NCBI RefSeq assembly: GCF_000372725.1
Contig: NW_005197351.1
Span: 632,987-655,564 of the forward strand
Length of the DNA stretch: 22,578 nt
Direction: 5' to 3'
DNA from: Emiliania huxleyi CCMP1516
Taxonomy: Eukaryota; Haptophyta; Isochrysidales; Noelaerhabdaceae
Under the pieces are notes generated by a model. It was not told the DNA's origin. It saw nothing but the letters and a program-made list of their open reading frames with translations, and did no database searches. This document shows positions 1-8,789 of this stretch, one piece after another. The translations under genes were made by a program, and so were the position numbers. Each line of letters opens with the position of its first letter. Position 1 is the stretch's first letter.

Positions 1-228
1 GGGCGGCGGTTGGGAGGGCGGGGTTGGGGCGGCTGCAGTGCCGGCGGTGGGGAGGGTGGGAGGCGGGAAGCCGGCGGCAGCTTCGCCGACACACACACAC
101 ACACACTTCGCCGCCGCGCCATTTTATTCGCCGTGTCATAATGCAAGGTTGTCTGAGAGGCCTTGCGCCCTAGTTTGTGGGGACTCGGCGCGCCACTGCG
201 TTCGTCGCGCCGCTGTCGCCTCGCGGGG
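1..228. other. Upstream/5' UTR region of the phosphatase gene
   Basis: No gene is supported here. The first 80 bases are G-rich, an (AC)9 dinucleotide run lies at 89-106, and a less GC-rich stretch follows at about 119-150. The reading frame of the phosphatase is open upstream to 163, but the motif MGCVES beginning at 229 is a much better start. This stretch therefore probably holds the promoter and 5' UTR. No TATA-like element is convincing. Confidence 0.4.
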
Positions 229-3200
229 ATGGGATGCGTCGAGAGCGTCCCTGCGCGCACGTCGAGGAGCAGCAGGCCGCGCCTCTCGTCCAACCACGAG
301 CGGATGGCTCCGTACAAGGACGAGGCTGACGACACGAGCAGCGAGGCGAGCGACGCGGAGGACGCGGCGTTCGATGCGTGGGACGCCATGGAGCAGGCCG
401 AGGAGCTGAGCTACCTCGAGCAGCAGCTGAAGGGGTGCAGCGTCGACGAGCTCATGACGAAGCGCTTCCCCACGCGTGGCGGCGCGCTCGCCAGCCCGCG
501 CGGCGGCGGCGCCGCTGCCCACAGCCAGTGGAGCTCGGTCGCGGCGGCGCTCACCTACGACGGCGACTTCGCCCTCTCGCCGCCATACACGCTCAAGAAG
601 GCGGGCGAGCTCTACTCGTACCTGCGCTCACCCAACGCGAAGCCCCTGCCCCGCAAGATGGTCTACGAGATGCTCATCGCCGCCAGCCACGCCTTTGAAG
701 CGCAGGCGACGCCCTCCACACACCGACGCGTTCGCCGCCGTCCCTGCCGCCAGGCCTGTCGCCCTCCCGTCCGCAGGCCGCCGCCTGCGGCTCGCTCATC
801 CACGTGCCGCCGCCCGCCAAGCCGGGCGAGCGGCTGCTCGTCTGCGGAGACACGCACGGCCAGCTGCAGGACGTCCTAGTCATCTTTGAGGAACATGGCC
901 TGCCAGCTCCGGGCAACGCGTACCTATTCAACGGCGACATCGCCGACCGCGGCCGCAACGCGACGGAGATCTTCGTCCTCCTCCTCGCCTTCAAGCTCGC
1001 GTGCCCCGACATTATGCGCGACGCCGGCCTTTACGCCGCCGCGCTACGCGTCACCCCCCCCCCCCTCACCCGGCTCGCGGACCGGGGTGATAGGCACATC
1101 AACCGCGGCAACCACGAGCAGCGCGACCTGAACGAGCGGTGCGACCCCCGCAGTGCTACCCGCGCCGCCGCATCCACCGCCGCCGCTTTCGCTGCCGCAT
1201 TCACCTCCACCGCCCTTGCCGCCGGCCGCCGCCGCTTTCGCCCAACCCGCCGCCGCCGCCGCCGCACCATCCTCTCGCACCAGCCCCCCACGCCCGAGCT
1301 GGGGGTTTCTCCCGCCCGCGCTGCTCATCGCACTCCCCCGCGCCCCTTGCCTCGCAGGCCCTTCGCAAACGGCGGCGGCTTCGCGTGGGAGGTGCGCGCA
1401 AAGTACCCGCACGACGAGCTGCTCATCGACCTCTTCCAGAACCTCTTCACCAACCTGCCCATCGCCTCGCTCGTCGGCGAGTGGGCGCTCGTGATCCACG
1501 GCGGGCTCTTTCGCGAGGAGGACGTCACGCTCGACGACATCCGCGCCATCGACGCCTGCCGCCAGCCGCCGTCCGTCCTGCAGGCCCGAAATCGCACGCC
1601 GGCACAGTGACAGTCAGACACGCAACACGGGGTCCCTGGGCATTGGCGTGTTCACCGGGTGCGGGACGTCGCGATGCTACCACACTACCCACGGGGCTGA
1701 ACCCACACTGGATTCAATACTCTGGAGGTATGGTACACGCAGACGCGCGACGACACGCTGCTCTTCGACGCACTCTGGGCCGACCCTCATGACGGCGACG
1801 GCATCGTCGCCTCCGACAACCGCGGCGGCGTCTCGATCCAATTCGGGCGCGACCTGACAAAGGCCTTCTGCGCGCGCAACGGTGCCCCCCTCCCGGCCGA
1901 CTCCAGCGATGGCAACGCCGGGTGCCGCTCACCCCCCCACCCCCACCCACCCCCACCCCGCGGCCACGGCCACGCTAGGCGTCCAGTCGATCATCCGCTC
2001 GCACCAGCTGCCCAAGCGCAAGCGCGGGTACGAGATCCAGCACGACGCGATGCTGCTCACCATCTTCTCCGCCTCAAACTATGGCGGCGTCTGCGGCAAC
2101 CGCGGCGGCGCCCTCGCGCCCGACGACCGGCGGAGAGGCGGCTCGGACGGGCGGGCCGAGGCGGGGCTGCTGTTGTGGATGTAGGCGTCCTCGTCTTCGA
2201 CGACCGCGGGCCGGCCGAGGTCAAAGAGTTTTACGCGCCGCCGCTCGACGAGTACCGGGCGCTCTGCGAGGAGCGGGCCCTGCTCGTCGTCATGCCGCGG
2301 ATCGCACACTGGCTGGCGTGCGCGCGCCTCGGGCCCGCTCGGCGCCCGCAGCGGCAGCAGAGTCGCGGGCGGCGTGCCGCCGCGCTGGCCTCGTGGCGCC
2401 AGCTGCTGTACCGAGTGAGCGCGTCGGGCGTGCCGCTCTCGCCTCGCCGGAGGCGCAGCGACGGGCCCCACAGCTCCTGGGACCTCAGCCCGTCGCGGGC
2501 CGCGCTGCGGGCGGACGCCGCGCCGGCGGCCGAGCCGATCTCGCCTCGCCGCTCCGAGAGCCTCTTGGACAGCCACTCTCCGAGGCACCGCGGGCGGGGG
2601 AGCAGCAAGCAGCTGCTCGCGCAAACCTTCCCGCCGTCCCGCGGGCTGCGTCCCGTCCAGAGCATGTCGCCGCGCGTCCCGCGCGGGAAGCCGGCCGACG
2701 AGCCCTCGGGGCGGCGCCCGCTGCTGCGCGCGCAGACCGTCTACGACGGCAGCTCGTGTGCGGGCCAGAGGCGAGTTGTGCGCCACTCGCTCATCTCGGT
2801 GCCGCTGCGGCCGTCCGTCGCCGAGCGGCGCTCGAGCGGCGACCTCGTTCCGGGAGGGCACCGGATCGAGCGTGTCGTCTATTGCGAGGAGGAGGACAAC
2901 ACCATCCTCGTCGACGACGATATCCTGCAGGCGATGCGAATGCTGATCTGCCGCTCAAAGTCGCAGCTGACGCGCGCGTTCGTGGCAGCCGAGCAGCAGT
3001 CGGCGCACCGCCAGGCCACGGCGCACCGCGGCGCGGCGGCGCCTGCCGTCAGCCTCCGGCGCCACGTCCTGCCGTACGCGCAGTGGGAGGCGGCGCTCGC
3101 GGCGCAGTTCCCCGAGTACGGCGCCCTCTGGCCGGCGTACGCGCCGCGCCTGCTCGCGACGGCCGCCGAGGCGGGCACGAGCGGCGAGGGGGTCCCGGGC

Positions 3201-4497
3201 GGGCAGGTCCAGTACATGCTGTGGCTCGACCGCTTCCAAGTCCGCCTGCCATGCGGCCGTTTCGAAGAGTTTGAGCACTCGGTGCTCAGCCGACTTCATC
3301 GCGCGCTGCTGGCGCGCTCGCGCGAGATGTCGCTGGCGGAGCTGCTGTCGTATTTCGACCCCGCGACGCGCTCCGGCGCGCGGCAGTGCGAGGTGCTGCA
3401 GGTCCTCGGCAGCTTCAACCTCGGCCTCTCCTCGCGCCAGCTGAGGCAGCTGGTGTACGACCTCGGCTACGCCGACCCGCGACACCCCGCAGAGCCGGTC
3501 GAGGTGCTCCGCGCTCTGCTCGTGGTTGCGAGCCCCGAGATGCAGGCGGGGCAGGGAGAGGGCGAGGGCGACCGCCGGTCGAGCGGCGGGCGGAGCGACG
3601 GCAGCGACTTCATCTCGCCACGCAACTCGTGCGGCCGCGAGGCCCGACGCCACTTGCGCGAGCTGCGCTCCACCCTGCGCGCCAGCCGGGCCCACGTGTA
3701 CGGGGTGCGAGCGCGCTCTCCGCCGGCTCCTCCTCCCGCTCCCTGTGGCGCCCCAACCGGCCTCCGCGTCGGCTCCTTAGGCGCTCTGCGGCGGCTCGCT
3801 CCTCGCCATCTTGAGACGGTCCGAGGCGGACGGCGCGCTCTCGTACCCCGACGTGTGCGAGTTGCTGATGGCTTTGCAGTCGGCGTGCGGCGTCTCGGTC
3901 GTCGCGCGGGGTGCAATGGAGCGGCTCGTCCAGCACATCGACCTCTCGCGCGCAGGCCAAACCGCCCCGGCATGGCGCTCCCGCGCGCGCGACGGTCTCG
4001 TGTTTTGACCTCGCCGCCCGGCCCTTGCCGCAGGCCGCGTCAGCTACCTCGAGTTTGTGGCCGCGTTTGGGCTTCCGGAGAGCGACGAGGGCGCGGCGGC
4101 GAGACGCCGCTCGCGCCGCTCGCGCCGCTCGAGCGTGTACGCACGCCGTTCGAGCGCGCAGTCGGACGCCGAGCTGGAGGACGCGAGCGCGCGTTTCGGG
4201 CTCAAGGTGATGCAGGCCATCCTGTCGGCACTATACGACCGCACGCCGGTGATGCAAAAGGCCTTCCGCCACTTGGACGAGTCGGGCACCGGCTTCCTCG
4301 CCGAGCACGACTTTGAGCAGGCGCTCGAGGTGGTGCTCGCACACGAGCGCGCCGAGCACGACGTGCTGCAGCGCGAGCAGGTCCACGCGCTCGTCCTCTC
4401 GCTGCGGGGCTCGAGGCTCACTGACGCCGAGGGGCGGATCGACTATCCGGCCTTCATCCAGTCGTTTGTGGTCGTCGACACGCTCAACGCAATGTGA
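229..4497 (+). CDS. PPEF/PP7-type Ser/Thr protein phosphatase with EF-hands (nine exons)
   Basis: This is a calcium-linked PPP-family Ser/Thr phosphatase. The inferred exons are 229-705, 777-1015, 1094-1138, 1358-1583, 1743-1881, 1979-2107, 2185-3704, 3781-3955 and 4034-4497; they sum to 3414 nt (1137 aa) with consistent phases. The start at 229 gives MGCVESV, a myristoylation site (Gly2) with a palmitoylatable Cys3. The catalytic motifs follow in order: GDTHG (183-187), GDIADRG (212-218), RGNHE (243-247), HGG (301-303), RSHQ (382-385) and SASNY (406-410). The metal ligands D184, H186, D213, N245, H301 and H384 are all present, and the spacing matches PPEF (NGD...DRG, NRGNHE, SNRG). After the catalytic domain comes a long Ser/Arg-rich linker (about 450-690), a degenerate EF-hand-like region, an EF loop at 979-990 (D-L-S-R-A-G, E at position 12) and another at 1065-1076 (DESGTG). 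It is longer than animal PPEFs (about 650-750 aa). Five of the eight introns start with GC. The donor of intron 6 could be 2105 or 2108. Confidence 0.88.
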
Positions 4498-4811
4498 GGG
4501 GCGGCCTGCCTAATTCACGTCGACATGGCGGATGACGCGAGATGATTTCCGGCGAGGAGACGCCTGTGCGTACAGATCAGTACCGGTGTCGCACCACCGC
4601 CGCGCGCCCCTCCTCTCTTCCTCACGAGCCAAGTATCGGGTTCCTCTCTCTCCGCATGAGACGCCCGTGATGTGCATGCCCATGTGTGGATGTGCGATGG
4701 CGGAAATTCAAAAGAAAGAAAGAAAGAGAAGTTGACACTCTGGAAGTGGAACACGACAACGCGGGAAGAATCAAGAAATTCTTGTAGCGGAAAATTCTTT
4801 TCCCCCACAGA

Positions 4812-4843
4812 GTACCTGTGTTAGTGCCAGTGCGCGCCAGTCC
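4812..4843 (+). repeat. Dispersed element fragment, copy A
   Basis: These 32 bases (starting gtacctgtgttagtgcc) are the core of the ~90-bp element that is complete at 9000-9091 and 21297-21382. The sequence is preceded by the companion motif aaaattcttttccc (4792-4805) and interrupted afterwards; the continuing cagtcccgtgccc block reappears at 4862-4874, so about 18 bases have been inserted or rearranged. Confidence 0.7.
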
Positions 4844-4982
4844 AGAGAGAGTGTTTTTGTTCAGTCCCGTGCCCCAGTTTACATAAAAATAAAAACATCC
4901 CGAGCTAGGGCTGGGTCGAGGACAGACACGTCCCCACCTTTGCAGGATTTTGCAAAAGCGAGGGAGGAGGGCCCGCATCGCC

Positions 4983-5069
4983 GTGCCCAATGTTGTGCGA
5001 GGGAGCGGTCGCCTATGGTAAATTCTTTTGTACCTGTGCTAGTGCCAGTGCGCGCCAGTCCCGTGCCCA
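4983..5069 (+). repeat. Dispersed element fragment, copy B
   Basis: The block gtgcccaatgttgtgcgag (4983-5001) matches the right end of the ~90-bp element. It is followed by aaattctttt (5020-5029) and then a second core beginning gtacctgtgctagtgcc and running to the gtgccca block at 5069. The order suggests two element copies joined tail to head through the attcttt linker. Confidence 0.65.
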
Positions 5070-5151
5070 AAGAAAGAAAGAAAACAGACAACCCAAGGGA
5101 GGGATGGGAGGAGACGGCACGCCGCCACCACACAGGGATTTTAAGGAGAGG

Positions 5152-5191
5152 AGTCCCGTGCCCAGCGTGGTAGGTAAAATTCTTTTCCCCA
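5152..5191 (+). repeat. Dispersed element 3' fragment, copy C
   Basis: The sequence contains tcccgtgcccag followed by gtaaaattcttttcccc. This is the right-hand part of the dispersed element plus its attcttt tail, and closely parallels 21359-21405. The left part is missing. Confidence 0.55.
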
Positions 5192-5229
5192 CGTGTATAC
5201 CGGGTTGCCGCCGGGTGTCTATCTGTAGG

Positions 5230-5270
5230 AGTGGCTTCAAGAAGTCACTTAGTGACTTCTCGAAGTCACT
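5230..5270. repeat. 41-nt imperfect palindrome with 20-nt arms
   Basis: The arms 5230-5249 and 5251-5270 are inverted copies with two mismatches around a one-base centre; the inner 19 bases (5241-5259, gaagtcacttagtgacttc) are perfect. The centre AGTCAC-TTA resembles the AGTCGC-TTAG hairpin inside the element at 9000-9091 and 21297-21382. The location is in the presumed 5' region of the plastid-protein gene. Confidence 0.75.
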
Positions 5271-5595
5271 CGCCCCCGCGCGCACAGTACGTGCTCTAGC
5301 GGCCGGCCCGTGCACCGTGCGAGCCCCCGCGGACTCGGCCCCAGTCGGGCCGCGACGGGAGAGGCTGTATGTATGTAGTAAGGTGAAGAACAGTCAGGCT
5401 CGGACTGGACACCAACGCGGTATGGGTGGACGCAAGACAGATGATGACGACACGCACGAGCGACACACAGACACAAACAAGGCTGTTTGGGTGCCAATTG
5501 TTTTCTCCTTAGTTAAGCTGCCGAGCGAGCCCACATCGACTTTATCTCTCCTGGCCGCCTCTGCTCGGCTCCTCGCCTCTCGTCGTACACCGAGA

Positions 5596-6438
5596 ATGCT
5601 GAGCGCCCTCCTCTGCTGCGGGCCATCCTTCGCACTGCCTCGCCGCCACTTCGTCGCTGTGTCTGCGGCCCTCGCCGGTCCTCCGTGCCACACCTCCGCC
5701 GCGACCGCACCGCCAGGATTCGAGGCGAGGCGCGTCGAGGGAATTGGAGGCGGCTTCGACATGCTGAGCGAGCAGCCCATCGTCGACGTGGACGTGCTGT
5801 ACCCTCCCTCGCTCAACGGCACGTGGGTGTGCGAGCGCCGTGTCGCGGCGGTCGAGGGTGACGTTGGCCAGGCGCAGGGCGCTTGGAAGCTGCTCGGCGG
5901 GACGGGCGACATTCAGAGCGGAGAGAAGTACTACGTTCGCTTCGTCGACCTGAGGCGCTCGAGCGACGCCATGACTGGGCTGGACGGGCGGCGCTACTAC
6001 GGCGACGTCTTTGACCGCGGTTTTGAGATTGAGTCGCGAACCGGCGGGGCGGCTGTCCGCTGGGACGCACGCACGCCGAATCTTTTGCGGTACGAACGGG
6101 AAGCTGGCGGCCCGGGCTCGGCGGCGGAGCTCAAGGTGGTGGAGAGGAGTGTCGAGCTGCCGAGTGAGAAGGGTTGGGGCTCGAACGAGCTCATCCGTGT
6201 CACAACGACGTCGAGCGCCTTTGGCTCGAGCTTTGACGTCACGTACGCTACGCGGGTACAGCGCCGATGGCGGCGCGCCACCACATCCGAGGGCGACCGC
6301 GTGGTCGAGGGCCTCGAAATTATCAAGACGTACCGCGTACTCGACGGGGTGGCCGGAGTCGAGATGCCGACTTCGACGCTCAAGTCGACAATCCGGCTGA
6401 CGCGGCCGTACGAAACACGGGGCCCACAACCAAAATAA
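5596..6438 (+). CDS. Probable plastid-targeted DUF6816-like protein
   Basis: This is an intronless 280-aa protein. The start at 5596 is chosen because it opens a hydrophobic leader (MLSALLCCGPSFALPRRHF) directly followed by a second hydrophobic, Ala-rich segment; the upstream open frame is repeat sequence. The leader resembles the bipartite presequences of secondary-plastid algae: a signal peptide with a SFA-type cleavage site, then an Arg-rich transit region, here with a twin Arg that could fit lumenal export. The mature region has YPPSLNGTW at about residue 75 (a Pro-rich segment followed by Gly-Thr-Trp), then strand-rich segments with alternating charged and aromatic residues (YYVRFVDL, RRYYGDVFDRG, EIIKTYRVLDG). 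This recalls the cyanobacterial/plastid family DUF6816, whose biochemical role is unknown. The family call is from memory of the pattern and is tentative; the gene itself is well supported by length and codon pattern. Confidence 0.7.
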   Translation: MLSALLCCGPSFALPRRHFVAVSAALAGPPCHTSAATAPPGFEARRVEGIGGGFDMLSEQPIVDVDVLYPPSLNGTWVCERRVAAVEGDVGQAQGAWKLLGGTGDIQSGEKYYVRFVDLRRSSDAMTGLDGRRYYGDVFDRGFEIESRTGGAAVRWDARTPNLLRYEREAGGPGSAAELKVVERSVELPSEKGWGSNELIRVTTTSSAFGSSFDVTYATRVQRRWRRATTSEGDRVVEGLEIIKTYRVLDGVAGVEMPTSTLKSTIRLTRPYETRGPQPK

Positions 6439-6747
6439 TAAGGAGCCCAACCAGTGCGGTATATGAGTAACACGGAGGAGCAGAATGCGCGGGTGGCGTG
6501 TTCATTTCACTTTTCGTGTCACTGTTGTCAGAACTTGCCTGTTGCGTGTTGGCTGTTGCCCTGAAGAGCTGTGATGTGAATCTGAAATTGAAAAAGACGA
6601 CGCCTGCGCACACAAACACATGCACATCCACAAAGACGGAAAGACCGCCAAAGGGCCTTTGCCTACGGCCTAGAGGAAAGAGGGGCGGGGACCTGGGCTC
6701 CGCCCGGGCGCCCCCGCTGGTGCGGTGTGGAGTTAGGGGGTGGGATA
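6439..6747. other. 3' flank of plastid-protein gene
   Basis: No gene is seen. An AT-richer stretch at about 6500-6630 probably includes the 3' UTR. A GC-rich segment leads into the telomere-like array. Confidence 0.4.
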
Positions 6748-6833
6748 GGTTAGGGTTACGTATTAGGGTTAGAGGGACAGGGTTAGGGTTAGGTTTAAGG
6801 TTAGGGTTAGGGTTAGGGTTAGGGTCAGGGTTT
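6748..6833 (+). repeat. Interstitial telomere-like array 1 (TTAGGG)
   Basis: Degenerate and perfect copies of TTAGGG fill 86 bases, with the cleanest run (four consecutive units) at about 6799-6824. The G-rich strand is the plus strand. TTAGGG is the telomere repeat of many eukaryotes, including haptophytes. An array inside a gene-bearing region indicates an internalised telomere, a subtelomere, or repair-mediated insertion. Confidence 0.9.
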
Positions 6834-6834
6834 C

Positions 6835-6934
6835 GTTAGTCTTGTTGTGTCTGTACATGCCAGCGTTGCAGGGTTCTGCGCTGGGATCTGGCCCCACAGC
6901 GCCGACGACTAAGACTCAGCCCCGCACGCTGACC
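6835..6934 (+). repeat. ~100-bp direct repeat, copy 1 (between telomere arrays)
   Basis: The segment from gttagtctt to gctgacc recurs at 7552-7647 with only a few substitutions and two 2-base gaps. Shared internal blocks include gttctgcgctgggatctggc and gccgacgactaagactcagc. It sits exactly between two TTAGGG arrays, as subtelomeric repeats do. No reading frame of note. Confidence 0.85.
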
Positions 6935-6969
6935 TAGGGTTAGGGTTGGGGTTAGGGTTAGGGTTAGGT
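6934..6969 (+). repeat. Interstitial telomere-like array 2 (TTAGGG)
   Basis: About six units of TTAGGG or TTGGGG in the same orientation as array 1, 100 bases downstream of it, immediately following the direct-repeat copy. Confidence 0.85.
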
Positions 6970-7429
6970 CTACTGTGCTGCATGAATGCTTGGGCAGGTG
7001 TGAACAACACCTCGTGACCACGGCGCCGCAGGCGCCTGTTGATGGGTCCAGGTGATAGCCCTGGATGGGCAATGCATACGCCTCAGTGGGCCTTAGATCG
7101 CCCGACCGCGTCCCGCTGCTCTGTGGTCGGATTTGTGACGCCGCCGCACCGCGCCGCGGCCGGGGGCCCTCCGGAGGACGAGGATGGCCGTGATGGACCG
7201 GGACGAGCTCTGGGAGGTGGAGTGTCAGTGAGTATATTGTAGAGACCAACCATGTCCCCACAATATCTCTCAGTCTAGCTAAGCCTGGGAAGGCGATGCC
7301 GGGGCCGTACAACAGCTTGATGGTGCTTCGCCGGCGTGCGTCCCGGAGCGGTCCCGGACGGGGGCCCAGGGGAGGAAAATGGAGGACAACGCCGACGGCG
7401 CTCTGATTTGACTTTTAACTTCAAACAAA
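6970..7429. other. Spacer without a supported gene
   Basis: Open frames here are short and lack recognisable motifs. A 7-bp inverted repeat (atattgt/acaatat) lies at about 7232-7266. Otherwise I see nothing interpretable. Confidence 0.35.
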
Positions 7430-7468
7430 GACAGTCGCACGCGCCGCAGCGCGGCGCGTGCGACTGTC
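7430..7468. repeat. Perfect 39-nt hairpin (18-bp arms, 3-nt loop)
   Basis: The arms 7430-7447 (gacagtcgcacgcgccgc) and 7451-7468 are perfectly complementary with loop agc. The GC-rich arms would form a very stable stem. It is flanked by an unusually AT-rich stretch (7404-7429). No adjacent gene is seen, so a terminator role is unlikely; it may be a small mobile palindrome or a non-coding RNA element. Confidence 0.8.
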
Positions 7469-7551
7469 AGGAGCGGATCCGTCAGTTAGTTGCGTTCACG
7501 CCGGGATCGTGTCCTCCACAACTTGCCCAACCATTCAGGGCGACGAGTAGG

Positions 7552-7647
7552 GTTAGTCTTCTTGTGTTTGCATGCCAGCGTTGCAGAGTTCTGCGCTGGG
7601 ATCTGGCCCCAGCGCCGACGACTAAGACTCAGCACCGCACGCTGACC
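7552..7647 (+). repeat. ~100-bp direct repeat, copy 2
   Basis: Second copy of 6835-6934, 717 bases downstream in the same orientation, again preceded by a single tagggttag telomere-like remnant at 7548-7556. This suggests the telomere-like sequence and the repeat moved together. Confidence 0.85.
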
Positions 7648-7648
7648 C

Positions 7649-7710
7649 CACCAAATGCCGCCTCAGGGCGCCAGGCCGCCAGCCACCTCTTACACGCGGC
7701 CGGCGCCCTC
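7649..7710 (+). repeat. Short direct repeat, copy 1
   Basis: This matches 7848-7902, including gccacctcttacacgcggcc and the flanking agggcgcc/ggcgccct pair, which can form a stem. Copy 1 carries an extra 6-7 bases in the left arm. Confidence 0.75.
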
Positions 7711-7847
7711 TCGCGGCAAAAGGGTCGAGCGAGCGGGCAGAGTCGCGATGTCTGCGCACCCGCGTGCCTCGACGCGTGCCGATGGGCGGCACACGCAGCG
7801 GAGAGAGGCCCTGTCGCGCCGTCAGTAGCGTTCCGCACTCCCCACGC

Positions 7848-7902
7848 CACCAATTGACGCCTCAGGGCGCCAGCCACCTCTTACACGCGGCCGAGCGCCC
7901 TC
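7848..7902 (+). repeat. Short direct repeat, copy 2
   Basis: Second copy of 7649-7710, same orientation, with agggcgc/gcgccct arms of 7 bp enclosing the conserved core. The 137 bases between the copies show no gene. Confidence 0.75.
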
Positions 7903-8016
7903 GATCTTCGGCTAGCGCTCCAAATCTAGACCCCTTTGAGTTTGTGGAGGCTGCTTTCGCGCGTGCCCAGTGTTGTAGGTTCCATTAGAGATACTCTTAG
8001 AGTTCTTTTTGCGTAA

Positions 8017-8073
8017 AATTCTTTTAAATTCTTTTTCAGGGATAGCGAATTCTTTTAAATTCTTTTTCAGGGA
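8017..8073 (+). repeat. AT-rich tandem duplication (26 bp, period 31)
   Basis: Two exact copies of a 26-base unit (starting aattcttttaaattcttt and ending cagggga-like cag-ggga) lie at 8017-8042 and 8048-8073. The attcttt motif is the same as the tail that follows the dispersed element at 5172-5187 and 21391-21405, and gtgcccagtgttgta (7966-7980) just upstream is the right end of that element. The block is therefore a diverged element copy with an expanded tail. Confidence 0.65.
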
Positions 8074-8149
8074 AGTTTTATCTCTGGGCCCCGAAAGGCA
8101 TCTCTAGCAAACAAATCTGGACACATACCGGCGGGCGCTTTCGAGGCGA

Positions 8150-8443
8150 CGTTTTTTTATCACATATTTTCCACGAGATGGGCTGCATATCTACACAAAC
8201 TTCAACCTGCTGCTCCACGAGACGTTCGGCGGCGGCTTCTCGCCCACCGCCGTTCTCAAGCTGCGCCGCCTCGCGCGCAAAGTCGCGCGCGGCAGCGTTG
8301 ACCGCACGGCCTACTCGCCCAAGTACTCGCTCTCTTTTATGTCCCACCATGCAGAGCGCATCTCTCTCTCTGTTGTGCGAGGCGTGAACCGCGCCATTCG
8401 CTCTCACCTGGCAACCCTGTCTGCACGTCTCGCGCGCGCGTGA
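8150..8443 (+). pseudogene. Retroelement C-terminal relic (reverse-transcriptase polyprotein end)
   Basis: In the frame of 8186 (cat) the sequence is open from upstream of 8150 to a TGA at 8441 and reads LLLHETFGGGFSP, then LRRLARKVARG, then LSFMSHHAERISLSVV. The pattern of a hydrophobic stretch, ETFGG, a basic helix and a final 'RIS-hydrophobic' block is the same as in the larger element at 19515-21258 (LLLFESFGGVGKG ... LQKQRISVVLHTA). That block is typical of the end of algal non-LTR-type reverse-transcriptase polyproteins. Only about 95 codons remain and there is no start. It is a relic of a different subfamily from the one near 20 kb. Identification rests on the pattern only. Confidence 0.5.
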
Positions 8444-8473
8444 ACAGGGCTCCAGGCCCCAAATTACGTGTGA

Positions 8474-8789
8474 GTGTTAGAGTTGTTTGGTATTGCTAAA
8501 AATATCTCTCTCTCTATCTACACTCGACTGCGACGGCGCGCAGCGCCGAAGAAAATTTTGGGGCTTCTCGAGCGCGGCCGGTGTGGAGGCCGTTGTTTCG
8601 CAGCTCGGTCGGGGGGGACCGCCCCTGCGTTTCGCTGCGGTTCGGTCGAAAATCATTTAGTCGGCCGACTTGTATCCACCTCGAGAACCTCGAGAGATCA
8701 GGCACAGCTCTAGACGCTTAGGGGTGTCCGTTTTTATGTATGTAAAAGAGGGGATCCTACTGTCTGAATTCGCGGAGCGAAGAAAATTT
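8474..8789. other. Spacer without a supported gene
   Basis: Short open frames without motifs. A short CT microsatellite lies at about 8504-8513 and a G7 run at about 8610. No gene or RNA is recognised. Confidence 0.3.

Larger units (their letters stand above)
4498..5595. other. Repeat-rich spacer between phosphatase and plastid-protein genes
   Basis: This stretch should hold the phosphatase 3' UTR and the promoter of the next gene. It contains two GAAA-type microsatellites (about 4709-4729 and 5069-5086), two clear copies and one partial copy of a dispersed element shared with 9000-9091 and 21297-21405, and a long imperfect hairpin at 5230-5270. An open frame runs from 4990 into the downstream gene, but it crosses repeat sequence and looks non-coding. 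No promoter motif can be called confidently. A short AT-richer patch with a pyrimidine tract lies at about 5495-5560. Confidence 0.5.

Noticed and set aside
4990..5595. N-terminal extension of the plastid-protein frame up to 4990
   Set aside because: It translates dispersed repeat and hairpin sequence, and the leader peptide begins cleanly at 5596.
5542..6450. 302-aa minus-strand frame opposite the plastid-protein gene
   Set aside because: No motif; GC-rich antisense shadow.
6836..7312. 158-aa minus-strand frame
   Set aside because: It overlaps telomeric arrays and subtelomere-like repeat and encodes TLTLTP-type telomere translation.
7430..7468. Rho-independent terminator
   Set aside because: The stem is strong, but there is no T-run, no upstream bacterial gene, and the context is eukaryotic.
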